The translations under genes were made by a program, and so were the position numbers. 64,000 nt of DNA, taken from the NCBI GenBank assembly GCA_041907665.1, contig JAYRGW010000006.1, positions 41,757 through 105,756 of the forward strand, written 5' to 3'. Below the pieces are notes generated by a model that was given only the letters and a program-made list of their open reading frames with translations, made no database searches and had not been told where the DNA came from. Numbering within the stretch: position 1 is the stretch's first letter; every line of letters starts with the position of its first letter. Origin of the DNA: JAAYUD01 sp041907665 (GTDB lineage Bacteria > Bacteroidota > Bacteroidia > Bacteroidales > Bacteroidaceae). This document shows, piece after piece, positions 35,844 to 43,954 of the stretch.

Positions 35844-36740
35844 ATGAAAAAGTTAGTCTATCTGACAATGATAATCGCAGCGATTGTTACTGTCTCTTTC
35901 AATCAGAAGATCTCCGCTCAAAATTCTGCAGAGATCACTTATCAGGACTTTTACGATAGCCTGTCTCCTTATGGCACATGGATTGATTATGCCGGATACG
36001 GGCATGTATGGCGCCCCAACGTCGAAGATGGCTTTCGTCCTTATCTCACCAATGGGCATTGGGTGTATACGGATGCCGGTTGGTTTTGGAATTCAGATTA
36101 TGATTGGGGCTGGGCTCCTTTTCATTATGGCACTTGGATATACGACGACTATTATGGTTGGTTATGGATTCCCGGATATTCTTGGGCGCCGGCATGGGTC
36201 ACTTGGGGTTCTTTCAACGGATATTACGGTTGGGCACCATTGATGCCCGGAGTCAATATAGGAAGAGCGTTTGCTTCGTGGCGTCCTCATGCTTTTTATT
36301 GGAATATTGTGCCGTGTGCTAGAATGTGCGACAGGGATCTGACAACCATAAGGATTGTAGACAAGAATGCCAAGAAGATAGGTAAACACATGGCTATTGT
36401 CGACAATTTTACGAATCCCAATCAACGAGAGTTCTATTCGGCAGGACCTCGAAGGGAAGAGGTCAACGGGTACACCAATAATAATATATCCATTACGCGT
36501 ATAATGGATAATGACCGGATAGAGAAGGCTAGGGTAGAAGGGGGCAATATTCGTGTCTATCGTCCGGATGTCAGAGTGGAACAACCGGAACAGGCACGTA
36601 AGGCCGAAAAAATGAATATCCGTCCCATTGTGGGCGACAATCAGTGGCCCAAACATAAGTTTAATGTCAGGCAGCAGCGAGAAAATATCGAAAGACTGCC
36701 TATGAGAAGGTCTATGAAGATGCATTATAGTCGGCGCTAG
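35844..36740 (+). CDS. Secreted Trp/Tyr-rich repeat protein (DUF6600-like)
   Basis: This 298-residue protein has a Sec signal (first 25 residues). Residues 38-160 consist of repeated aromatic units with the pattern G-x-W-x-Y/W. Examples are SPYGTWIDYAGYGHVWRP, YLTNGHWVYTDAGWFW, SDYDWGWAPFHYGTWIYDD, YYGWLWIPGYSWAPAWVTW and GYYGWAPLMPG. Such units are typical of a widespread exported family annotated DUF6600 or YXWGXW repeats, of unknown role. The C-terminal third is charged, Arg-rich and probably flexible. No lipobox is seen. The protein may sit in the periplasm or at the envelope. It is monocistronic; the upstream 245 bases are AT-rich with no clear promoter box. Confidence 0.8.
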   Translation: MKKLVYLTMIIAAIVTVSFNQKISAQNSAEITYQDFYDSLSPYGTWIDYAGYGHVWRPNVEDGFRPYLTNGHWVYTDAGWFWNSDYDWGWAPFHYGTWIYDDYYGWLWIPGYSWAPAWVTWGSFNGYYGWAPLMPGVNIGRAFASWRPHAFYWNIVPCARMCDRDLTTIRIVDKNAKKIGKHMAIVDNFTNPNQREFYSAGPRREEVNGYTNNNISITRIMDNDRIEKARVEGGNIRVYRPDVRVEQPEQARKAEKMNIRPIVGDNQWPKHKFNVRQQRENIERLPMRRSMKMHYSRR

Positions 36741-36855
36741 TATGTATTTCTTGCCGATATATGTTGCGTGTTCAGTATGTGTGTGGCAAATATAGTGGAT
36801 AACATTTATCAATTCTACTATTCTATTATAGTCAATTATTAAAAGGTGAAAGAAT

Positions 36856-37395
36856 ATGGATCATAAAGACATGTCGAATGAAGATTTCATTCAAAAAATT
36901 CTTATTGAAGAAATAGGAGAAATAAAAGACAAGCATCCGTATTTAATGTGTATGCTTGTTTCTCAAGGTATCGAATTTTTGGGAAAGACACTTCGCCCCA
37001 TCAATAAGGAGAGTGGGTGGACCGAAAGTCAGAATGCGAAAAGAGATTTTCAAAGTGCGATAAAGCTGTTTCCTTCGCTTCGCAAATATGCGGAGATTGA
37101 TATATACCAGCGAATAAGATGTCGCTTTTGTGAGAAAATGGTGACAGACGATAATACGGTATCCGACGATACTGCTCATTCCAAGGGGAATAGTGCAGAC
37201 GATAAAGATAGGGTTACCGTGAAGCTTGACGATTTGTATAACGATTTCAAGAGGGCATGCCAAGATTTGTTGGATATGAAGGGGCATTCGCCCGAGATAG
37301 CCGAAATTCTAAGTCAGCCTTTTTGGGAGATCGAGATACGAGATGGAGTCATTCTCACTCCTCCAAAGTCGACAATCAATTGCATTTATTATTGA
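36856..37395 (+). CDS. Hypothetical cytosolic protein
   Basis: This is a 179-residue protein without signal or membrane segment. The N-terminal half is helical (DFIQKILIEEIGEIKDKHPYLMCMLVSQGIEFLGKTL). The middle contains IDIYQRIRCRFCEKM, whose CRFC pair could bind a metal but has no second Cys pair nearby. A low-complexity polar stretch follows (DDNTVSDDTAHSKGNSADD). I do not recognise the family. A strong terminator follows 51 bases after the stop, so it is a single-gene unit between the DUF6600-like gene and the Mg-transport operon. Confidence 0.7.
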   Translation: MDHKDMSNEDFIQKILIEEIGEIKDKHPYLMCMLVSQGIEFLGKTLRPINKESGWTESQNAKRDFQSAIKLFPSLRKYAEIDIYQRIRCRFCEKMVTDDNTVSDDTAHSKGNSADDKDRVTVKLDDLYNDFKRACQDLLDMKGHSPEIAEILSQPFWEIEIRDGVILTPPKSTINCIYY

Positions 37396-37446
37396 ATGAG
37401 GTGAATTTGTTTTCAGATAATTCATCTTGCTTATCTGTATTTTGAC

Positions 37447-37488
37447 GGTGCTGAAAGTACCATATTTAAGTACTTTCAGCACCTTTTT
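37447..37488 (+). terminator. Strong rho-independent terminator
   Basis: GGTGCTGAAAGTAC (37447-37460) and GTACTTTCAGCACC (37470-37483) form a perfect 14-bp stem followed by TTTTT. Confidence 0.85.
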
Positions 37489-37565
37489 ATATGTGATATG
37501 AATAAATTTTTAGGTGATACGTACATTTTTTATTGCAAGAGGGTGCGTAATTAAGAAAAAAGGCG

Positions 37566-37573
37566 TACCTTTG
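37566..37573 (+). promoter_or_regulatory. -7 box of the MgtE-like / Nramp / porin operon
   Basis: TACCTTTG matches TAnnTTTG. The start of transcription would be near 37580, giving a leader of about 125 bases. The -33 element is not clear. Confidence 0.55.
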
Positions 37574-37579
37574 CACCGC

Positions 37580-37706
37580 AAATTTTAAAAAATTATACAT
37601 GGACAGTGACCCGGCAAATATAATTAATTTATTAACCTGCGCCTAGCAGGAAGGTCGGATCGTACCAGCCTTCTTTCTGACGCATAAAAAAGAGAGGAGG
37701 TAATTC
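37580..37706 (+). ncRNA. Candidate structured 5' leader (possible metal-responsive element)
   Basis: Two hairpins lie back to back. CCTGC/GCAGG (37636-37640 / 37646-37650) has loop GCCTA. AAGGTCGG/CCAGCCTT (37651-37658 / 37665-37672) has loop ATCGTA, with one wobble and one mismatch. A strong AGGAGG Shine-Dalgarno (37695-37700), unusual for Bacteroidetes, ends 6 bases before the ATG. GACC at 37608-37611 could pair with GGTC at 37653-37656 and compete with the second hairpin. The placement before a Mg/metal transport operon suggests control by metal or translation; I do not recognise a known riboswitch class. Confidence 0.45.
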
Positions 37707-38978
37707 ATGACTTCTTTAACAACATTTTATTTGAGCCGACTTCTCGGCTGCAATATCTTTGATACCCGAGATAATATATTGGGACGTATTCGCGATGTAT
37801 ACGTTCGTATACATACCGCTGCTGGCGAAAATCAATCGAGCAATCCCCAAGTTATAGGATTCGCAGTACACGTGAATGGAAAAAACAAAGATGCGGTGCT
37901 CGATAGCCTGCAGATTGTGAAGTTTGGAATCCATTACAAGGTACAGTGCCAGTCTATGACTCTCGTAAGTCATGATATTTTCTCCGACGCCGTTTTGCTG
38001 AAAGAAAGTATTCTCGATCAGCAGATAGTCGATCTTAATGGACGAAAGTTGGTTAGAGTGAACGATATACGAATGGTGGCAATTGCTGCCGGCACATTTG
38101 TAGTTGCGGTTGATGTTGGCACCGAAGGACTTTTGCGCCGTCTGGGTGTTAACATGTTCTTCAAAAAACTATTGCAACCTTTCGGTGGCAATATTCCTTC
38201 CAAATTTATTCTTTGGGATGATGTCGAGACGATCGACCCGAATACATTCAATATTCAGCTTTCTCAAACTCGTTCGAAGCTCAATACCATTCATCCTTCC
38301 GATTTGGCAGATATTATCGAAGATATGAGCAAGAACTATCAGGCTCCCATCTTTTCTTCTCTCGACGAAGAGCATGCTGCCGACGTGTTGGAAGAACTGA
38401 GGGTGAAAGAACAAGTTCACATCATCGAAAGTTTACCTTTGGGAAAGGCTGCCGATGTGTTGGAGAAGATGCCTGCCAATGAGGCTGCCGACTTGATGGA
38501 TCATTTGGAAGAGGACAAGACAGAGCAGCTGTTGCTCGAAATGGAGCCCGAGGCTTCCGAAGAGGTAAGAGATCTGTTGGAATACCCCGACGGAACGATA
38601 GGTAGCCTCATGACTTCAGATATTCTTACTTTCTCCGGCGACCAAACCATTGCGGACGTTATGGAGCATATCCGAGTCGAAAAGCCCGAAATGGAGTCTC
38701 TATACAGTTTGTTTGTGGTCGATGCCGATAATGTCCTGAAAGGAATTATCACCATGCGCGATTTGTTGATTACAGACCCGCAGACCCGTTTGGGCAAGGT
38801 GATGAATACCAATCTCAATAGTGTTAACGACTACGATAGGCTTGATGCCATATCTGGTATTGTGTCGAAATATAATTTACTTGCAGTTCCGGTAACCAAT
38901 GATCATGACGAGTTGGAAGGCATGGTTGTGATCGATGATATTTTCGATGAATTGCTTGGCAAAAAGAGAGCTTCTTAA
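37707..38978 (+). CDS. Soluble MgtE-type sensor protein (N domain plus CBS pair, no channel)
   Basis: This is a 423-residue protein with no membrane segment. Residues about 5-175 contain two PRC-barrel-like stretches (LGCNIFDTRDNILGRIRDVYVRI; IVDLNGRKLVRVNDIRMV). Residues about 190-290 are the superhelical MgtE N domain (HPSDLADIIEDM; DEEHAADVLEEL; PLGKAADVLEKM; PANEAADLMDHL). Residues about 293-420 are two CBS domains (YPDGTIGSLMTSDILTF; LGKVMNTNLNSVNDYDRLD). In true MgtE channels these domains sense Mg and gate a C-terminal membrane part, which is absent here: the protein ends at DELLGKKRAS. The next gene, 54 bases on, is an Nramp-type transporter, so it probably gates or regulates that protein in trans. 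Confidence 0.9.
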   Translation: MTSLTTFYLSRLLGCNIFDTRDNILGRIRDVYVRIHTAAGENQSSNPQVIGFAVHVNGKNKDAVLDSLQIVKFGIHYKVQCQSMTLVSHDIFSDAVLLKESILDQQIVDLNGRKLVRVNDIRMVAIAAGTFVVAVDVGTEGLLRRLGVNMFFKKLLQPFGGNIPSKFILWDDVETIDPNTFNIQLSQTRSKLNTIHPSDLADIIEDMSKNYQAPIFSSLDEEHAADVLEELRVKEQVHIIESLPLGKAADVLEKMPANEAADLMDHLEEDKTEQLLLEMEPEASEEVRDLLEYPDGTIGSLMTSDILTFSGDQTIADVMEHIRVEKPEMESLYSLFVVDADNVLKGIITMRDLLITDPQTRLGKVMNTNLNSVNDYDRLDAISGIVSKYNLLAVPVTNDHDELEGMVVIDDIFDELLGKKRAS

Positions 38979-39032
38979 TTAATCCAACTATTAATATAGC
39001 ATGCTGGAATGCTACTTAATATACTATAAATC

Positions 39033-40280
39033 ATGACAATCAAAAAGGTTACTAACAGTAAATTTTTAAAAAGTATAGGATTGTTTCTTGCAATTCTCGG
39101 GCCGGGAATAATAACAGGCAGTGTTGATAATGATGCAGGTGGAATAACAACTTATTCTGTTGCCGGGGCTATGTATGGCTACAATCTGATATGGACTTTA
39201 ATACCATCTTTCTTGGTTTTGTTGGTTGTACAAGAAATGAATGCCCGCATGGGTATTGTAAGTGGAAAAGGATTGGCCACTCTTATTCGTGAGAATGCGG
39301 GGGTAAAGATCACTTTCTTTATTTTTCTGGGTCTGCTATTGGCCGATATAGGCAATACCACTACCGAATTTGCAGGTGTTGCGGGCAGTCTCGAGGTGTT
39401 TGGAGTCAGCAAATATATTTCTGTGCCGTTGGTGGGTTTCATCGTGTGGATCTTAGTGGTGAAAGGTACTTATACGGTTGCCGAGCGTATTTTCCTTATA
39501 TTTAGTGTCTCGTTGCTTACGTATGTTGTATCTGCTGTGCTGGGACATCCTCAGTGGGGCGAAATAGGACATGCTATAGTAAAACCCGATATCAAAGCCG
39601 ATGGAGGTACCATCACCATGGTGTTGGGATTGATCGGTACGACCATCGCTCCATGGATGCAGTTCTATATGCAGTCGTCGGTGATCGAGAAGAAACTCAA
39701 GATTTCTCAATACAACTATGTACTGGCCGATATTGTTATCGGATGTATCGGTACGGTTGTTGTCGCTTTTTTCATTATTGTTGCTTGTGCGTCTACTCTT
39801 CACGGAAACCACATTGTCATCAATGAAGCCAAAGATGCTGCTTTGGCGCTCAAACCGCTGGCGGGTGCTTTTGCCTCTCAGTTGTTTGCTTTCGGTCTCT
39901 TTATCGCTTCTATTTTCTCGGCTACCATTCTGCCTTTGGCTACGGCTTTTTATGTATGCGAAGCTTTTGGTTTCGATGCCGGAATCAGCAAGAAGTGGGG
40001 CGAAGCGCAAGAATTCTATACGCTCTATACAGCTATCATCATTATATCTGTAGCTATTATTCTTTTGCCCAATGCGCCTTTGATAAGTATATCTATATGG
40101 TCGCAGGTTATCAATGCTATATTGCTTCCTGTGGTCCTTATCTGCATGATTCTGTTGGTGAACAATAAAAAGATCATGGGCAAACATGTCAACAAGCCTA
40201 TTATCAATATTATCGGTTGGGCAACGGTAGCCGTATTGGTAGGGTTGTCTCTTATGCTATTGGTATCAAGCTTTATTTAA
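39033..40280 (+). CDS. Nramp-related divalent metal transporter, probable Mg-transporting (NMT) type
   Basis: This 415-residue inner-membrane protein has about 11 membrane helices. Canonical Nramp proteins have a DPGN motif in helix 1 and a Met-Pro-His motif in helix 6. Here helix 1 reads GSVDNDAGGITTYS and helix 6 reads GLIGTTIAPWMQFYMQS, so the metal-ligating Met and His are replaced. Those changes resemble the Nramp-related magnesium transporters known from clostridia, where loss of the soft Met ligand allows Mg transport. The upstream MgtE-like sensor supports magnesium as substrate. It is probably part of a three-gene operon with the porin 28 bases downstream. Manganese or iron cannot be excluded by sequence. 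Confidence 0.88.
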   Translation: MTIKKVTNSKFLKSIGLFLAILGPGIITGSVDNDAGGITTYSVAGAMYGYNLIWTLIPSFLVLLVVQEMNARMGIVSGKGLATLIRENAGVKITFFIFLGLLLADIGNTTTEFAGVAGSLEVFGVSKYISVPLVGFIVWILVVKGTYTVAERIFLIFSVSLLTYVVSAVLGHPQWGEIGHAIVKPDIKADGGTITMVLGLIGTTIAPWMQFYMQSSVIEKKLKISQYNYVLADIVIGCIGTVVVAFFIIVACASTLHGNHIVINEAKDAALALKPLAGAFASQLFAFGLFIASIFSATILPLATAFYVCEAFGFDAGISKKWGEAQEFYTLYTAIIIISVAIILLPNAPLISISIWSQVINAILLPVVLICMILLVNNKKIMGKHVNKPIINIIGWATVAVLVGLSLMLLVSSFI

Positions 40281-40308
40281 CTACCGAAGTCTAAAAAAAG
40301 ATTTTTTC

Positions 40309-41625
40309 ATGAGATTACGACATCTGTGTATATCACTTGTCGCTATGGTTTCGTGTGCCGTATCGTATGCACAACCAAGCGATACATTGAAAGACGAACG
40401 CTTTTCCCTGCATGGACAGGCAACGGTCATATCGCAGTACAAACCGTCTTTCCATGCTTTTTATTCGGGAGCGAACAGTCTCGTATCCGAGTCGGAAACG
40501 AAACGCTCACTGACGGCTACTCTATTTTTTGGCGTTAGGTTGTGGAGTGGGGGCAGTCTCTTTATGAGTCCCGAAATATCGGGAGGCTCGGGTATGAGCA
40601 GTTCTTTGGGAGTAGGAGCATCTACCAATGGAGAAGCATACAGGGTAGATAGCCCTGCGCCTTCTTTCGAGTTGGGACGATTGTATTTCACTCAAATCAT
40701 TGCTTTGAGTAAGCAGCACACCTATCAATGCGACGATATCAACAAATTGGGTGGAACGGTTCCTTCCGAATATCTGGCCTTTACGATAGGCAAAATTTGT
40801 GTGTCCGATATTTTTGATGCAAACAGATATAGCCACGATCCCAGAACTCAGTTTATGAGTTGGGGACTTATGAACAATGGGGCATGGGATTTTGCAGCAA
40901 ATACCAAAGGCTATACTCCCAGTGTGGTGATAGAGTGGGTTACGCCTCACGATGCATTGCGCTATGGTGTTTCGTTGCTTCCTAAGCTTGCCAATGGTAT
41001 GGAAATGAATTGGCACCTCCAAAAGTCGAGTTCTCATTCTATCGAGTATACTCACAACTATTCATGGATGGGAAAGACAGGGAGCCTTCGGTTGTTTTCG
41101 TTTATTAATTTGGCCGGTATGGGCAATTATGAAGAGAGTCTGAAGCTCAATCCATCTGCTCCCGATTTGTCAAAGACCGAGAGGTCTGGCAGAACGAAAT
41201 ACGGCTTTGGTGTCAATGTCGAACAAGAGATGAATGACTTCATTGGTGTGTTTTTCAGAGCCGGGTGGAATGACGGGCGCAACGAAACGTGGGCTTTTAC
41301 CGAAATAGACCGTACGTTGAGTGTCGGACTTTCGGCCAATGGCAGTAAATGGCATCGCAAGGGCGATACGGCGGGACTGGCGCATGTCATCTCCGCGTTG
41401 TCGGGTTCGCACCGCGATTATCTCAAAGCCGGGGGCCGAGGATTCGAACTGGGTGATGGAAGCTTGAATTATGGGTTGGAGAATCTTTCGGAACTATACT
41501 ATTCTCTCGCCCTAAAAGACAATTTGTTTCTGTCGGGAGCATATCAGCTCATTATTAATCCGGGATATAATAAAAGCCGCGGACCTGTCAGTGTGCTGAG
41601 CTTAAGAGTTCATGCCGTTTTTTAG
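40309..41625 (+). CDS. OprB-like outer-membrane porin
   Basis: This 438-residue protein has a Sec signal ending SYAQ. It contains many amphipathic strands and ends RGPVSVLSLRVHAVF, an outer-membrane barrel terminus with a final Phe. Motifs FFRAGWNDGRNETWAFTEIDRTLSVGL and LENLSELYYSLALKDNLFLSGAYQLIINPGYN fit the carbohydrate-selective porin (OprB) family. Such porins are passive channels, and the family name does not prove sugar specificity. Placed 28 bases after the Nramp-type gene and just before a strong terminator, it likely lets the same cation, or a chelate of it, through the outer membrane. That coupling is inference. Confidence 0.8.
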   Translation: MRLRHLCISLVAMVSCAVSYAQPSDTLKDERFSLHGQATVISQYKPSFHAFYSGANSLVSESETKRSLTATLFFGVRLWSGGSLFMSPEISGGSGMSSSLGVGASTNGEAYRVDSPAPSFELGRLYFTQIIALSKQHTYQCDDINKLGGTVPSEYLAFTIGKICVSDIFDANRYSHDPRTQFMSWGLMNNGAWDFAANTKGYTPSVVIEWVTPHDALRYGVSLLPKLANGMEMNWHLQKSSSHSIEYTHNYSWMGKTGSLRLFSFINLAGMGNYEESLKLNPSAPDLSKTERSGRTKYGFGVNVEQEMNDFIGVFFRAGWNDGRNETWAFTEIDRTLSVGLSANGSKWHRKGDTAGLAHVISALSGSHRDYLKAGGRGFELGDGSLNYGLENLSELYYSLALKDNLFLSGAYQLIINPGYNKSRGPVSVLSLRVHAVF

Positions 41626-41654
41626 ATCTTGCTTCGTATAATACGTATACAAAA

Positions 41655-41685
41655 ACAGGCGGTCACTACAGACCGCCTGTTTTTT
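41655..41685 (+). terminator. Rho-independent terminator of the metal-transport operon
   Basis: ACAGGCGGTC and GACCGCCTGT form a perfect 10-bp stem with a 6-base loop, followed by a T run. Confidence 0.88.
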
Positions 41686-41733
41686 ATTGTACGAGCGTGC
41701 CTATTTGTAGGGGCACAGATCTTCCCATTTTGA

Positions 41734-41766
41734 AAACAGACCATGCTAAAATGAAAAGGTCTGTTT
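41734..41766. repeat. 9-bp inverted repeat in the gap before the barrel protein
   Basis: AAACAGACC (41734-41742) and GGTCTGTTT (41758-41766) enclose 15 bases. The surrounding gap, 41686-41971, shows no clear promoter box and no other feature. Confidence 0.5.
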
Positions 41767-41971
41767 CGTACCTATTGCTCATCAGAAATATTTTTTAATT
41801 TTATTATTGCTTTCTATAGCCGTGTGTAGCATTATCTTTTTGCATGTGCCACAGTCTTGGCATAGCGTGGAATATCTTTTGTGTTTGGTATAGCAAAGGG
41901 ATGAACCACGAAAGGTTTGCTAGCCTGCGGTGTCCCTTCATATAGATAGATCGTTTAATAAAGATAATAGA

Positions 41972-42751
41972 ATGAATCAGACTATTGATATGACAATGAA
42001 ATCTACCGGAACAGCACTGCTGGCATTGATGTCTATCGTTCCTTCGATATGCGAAGCTCAGCAACATCCTTCTGTAGCTATTACTACAAAGGCCGATATG
42101 GTGAGCTCTTATGTGTGGCGCGGTATGTACGAGTCGGGCCTTTCGGTGCAACCTACCTTGGGCGTGGTTGCCGGTAAATTTTCATTCACAGCATGGGGAA
42201 ATGTAAATCTTTCGGGAGATGGATACAAAGAGACCGACTTTACTCTTGCATATACCATTAAAAATGCGACCCTTTTATTGACGGATTATTGGTGGGGCGG
42301 GGAATGTGGCATATACAATGATAGGAAAGAGGGGCGAAACAAGTATTTTCAGTTCGACAATCATTGCACCGATCATATACTGGAGGCGGGAGTATCGTAT
42401 CTGTTGCCTCTTCGGAAATGTCCCGTCAACCTTTCGTGGTATACCATGTTTTGGGGGAACGATAAAAAACTCAATTGCAACAATGCATTGGTCAATGCGT
42501 ATTCTTCGTATGCAGAGATCAGTAGTCCATTGGAAGTTCAAAACACCACGCTGTTGTTCTCTTTGGGATTCAGTCCTTTCGATTCTCCGAGGAACTATAG
42601 AAATGCGGGGTTTGCCGTTACCAATATTTCGGTGAAAGCATCTCGTAATATTAGGATAAACGATAAATATTCATTGCCGATATTCACTCAACTTGTATGG
42701 AATCCAAACAGAGAAGATGTACATTTTGTGTTCGGTATTACGTTGCAGTAA
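41972..42751 (+). CDS. Outer-membrane beta-barrel protein of unknown function
   Basis: The protein has 259 residues from the ATG at 41972. Other in-frame starts are GTG 41930, ATG 41990 and ATG 41996; the hydrophobic run TALLALMSIVPSICEAQ is the Sec signal for any of them. The mature part opens VAITTKADMVSSYVWRGMYESGLSVQPTLGV, a pattern seen in small Bacteroidetes barrel proteins. It continues as alternating amphipathic strands and ends HFVFGITLQ. It resembles proteins sometimes grouped with TorF or Gcw_chp families. Substrate is unknown. A tiny hydrophobic frame follows 43 bases downstream. Confidence 0.75.
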   Translation: MNQTIDMTMKSTGTALLALMSIVPSICEAQQHPSVAITTKADMVSSYVWRGMYESGLSVQPTLGVVAGKFSFTAWGNVNLSGDGYKETDFTLAYTIKNATLLLTDYWWGGECGIYNDRKEGRNKYFQFDNHCTDHILEAGVSYLLPLRKCPVNLSWYTMFWGNDKKLNCNNALVNAYSSYAEISSPLEVQNTTLLFSLGFSPFDSPRNYRNAGFAVTNISVKASRNIRINDKYSLPIFTQLVWNPNREDVHFVFGITLQ

Positions 42752-42794
42752 TTTCTGTCTAAAAACTGACAATAACATTAAAAAAACGACGGAT

Positions 42795-42911
42795 ATGTTA
42801 GGAACAATATTAGGATTTATGCTATACTGCTTCATTGATGCAGTATGCTTGGGATACAAGCCAAAATGGCATTTCAAAATAAAAGATCTGATGCGAACCA
42901 AGTTTCGTTGA
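42795..42911 (+). CDS. Possible 38-residue membrane peptide
   Basis: ATG at 42795 opens a 38-codon frame. A hydrophobic N-terminal half (MLGTILGFMLYCFIDAVCLG) is followed by a basic tail (KPKWHFKIKDLMRTKFR), the shape of a single-span small protein with positive-inside tail. No clear ribosome-binding site is visible. It might be cotranscribed with the barrel gene 43 bases upstream. It may equally be chance or a relic. Confidence 0.35.
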   Translation: MLGTILGFMLYCFIDAVCLGYKPKWHFKIKDLMRTKFR

Positions 42912-43047
42912 CCGAAATATTTGTGGACTTGAGGTAATGATCTTACGGATGCCAGGCTAATTGTATGGCAAAAAATATTGTATATGTATGAAATTTCACA
43001 ACAGAAAGTGATTTAATGATATTAGGGGTAAAAAAGTGGTTTTGTTC

Positions 43048-43086
43048 GCCCATTTTCTTGTTTTTCGAGAAAATGGGCCTTTTTTT
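43048..43086 (+). terminator. Strong rho-independent terminator
   Basis: GCCCATTTTCT (43048-43058) and AGAAAATGGGC (43068-43078) form a perfect 11-bp stem, followed by seven T residues. It would end transcription from the barrel gene region. The surrounding gap, 42912-43954, has no convincing gene and is filled by the repeats listed next. Confidence 0.85.
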
Positions 43087-43280
43087 GCCTTTTTCAATTT
43101 TGCCTTTATTTCTACTATTACTATTGATGACTGACACTATGTGTACAGATAGACTATTTTGATGATAAAGTGCTTTTTGTGAAAGCTCAGATAATCGAAA
43201 AATGGATGAAAAAAGTGAATTTTCTTCATTTTTGCAAAATGGCCCTACACTATATTCAAACTCGGATTTACTTTTTGAAG

Positions 43281-43434
43281 TGTATGTGCTCGCGGTGCTT
43301 TTTCTATAGGAAATTATAACTTTTTTATTTGTAAATATAAAGGATAATATAGTACTATCATTATGATAGTACTATATATTTACAACGAAAAAAAAGGAAA
43401 AAGTCTCTAAGGAAAAGCACCGCGAGCACATACA
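43281..43434. repeat. 154-bp nested palindromic element (MITE-like)
   Basis: The outer 22 bases (43281-43302, TGTATGTGCTCGCGGTGCTT then TT) are a perfect inverted copy of 43413-43434. Inside, TTGTAAATATA (43329-43339) pairs with 43375-43385. The centre is a 29-base palindrome (43348-43376) built on TATAGTACTATCAT. There is no coding frame and no obvious target-site duplication. It looks like a non-autonomous mobile element or a structured RNA. Confidence 0.8.
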
Positions 43435-43550
43435 AGCAAAGTAAAACATCGCAACAAATCGCATCTGAAATAAAGTGCTTTCTTTCTCCTCTCTTATTCA
43501 CGCTGTGCAAGTCTTATTTGCAATGCGTTCTATATAACACCACATTTCCA

Positions 43551-43662
43551 GAAATTCATAAGGACGGAAATAAAAATTCGTAATTATGAAAACAAAAATT
43601 CATAGTTATGAAAATATATTTTCGTCCTTATGAATTTCGGGCTGTGTATCAATTGTTTGCGA
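43551..43662. repeat. Inverted-repeat element containing dispersed repeat, copy 2
   Basis: GAAATTCATAAGGACG (43551-43566) is the perfect inverse of CGTCCTTATGAATTTC (43624-43639). Between them is a direct repeat, AAAAATTCGTAATTATGAAAA then AAAAATTCATAGTTATGAAAA with short overlap. The right part, 43618-43662, matches 20987-21032. Confidence 0.7.
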
Positions 43663-43831
43663 GCTTTGTGACAGGAACGAGTAGCCGTTTTGCGGTTCTT
43701 TCGTTTCTCATATTGAAATGAACAGTAACTATTTTTGCTTTTATGTTGATTATGTCAATAAGAGTTCATATATTTGTGAAATGCAAAGTTGTAAAGTAAA
43801 CCGTGAGGTCAGAGTAAAAAGATTAAATTGC

Positions 43832-43870
43832 AAAAGGAAGTATCAGATTCAATACTGAAACTTCCTTTTT
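43832..43870 (+). terminator. Terminator-like hairpin before the DUF4382 gene
   Basis: AAAAGGAAG (43832-43840) pairs with CTTCCTTTT (43861-43869), and TCAG pairs with CTGA inside; T residues follow. It lies just before the promoter of the DUF4382 gene. Confidence 0.6.
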
Positions 43871-43888
43871 GTCTTTTTTTCTGTTTTG

Positions 43889-43920
43889 TTTGGTCTATTT
43901 GTTGATTGTTTGTATATTTG
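43889..43920 (+). promoter_or_regulatory. Promoter of the DUF4382 lipoprotein gene
   Basis: TTTG (43889-43892), exactly 20 bases and TATATTTG (43913-43920) is a near-ideal Bacteroidetes promoter. The ATG at 43955 is 34 bases downstream. Confidence 0.75.
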
Positions 43921-43954
43921 CGAACAACGAATGTTTAACGAAAAATAATCAATC

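Noticed and set aside
37580..37706. Known M-box magnesium riboswitch
   Set aside because: The leader is too short and I do not see the conserved M-box sequence blocks, so only an unclassified leader is claimed.
43281..43434. Insertion sequence
   Set aside because: There is no transposase frame within or beside the element; only the palindromic ends are present.
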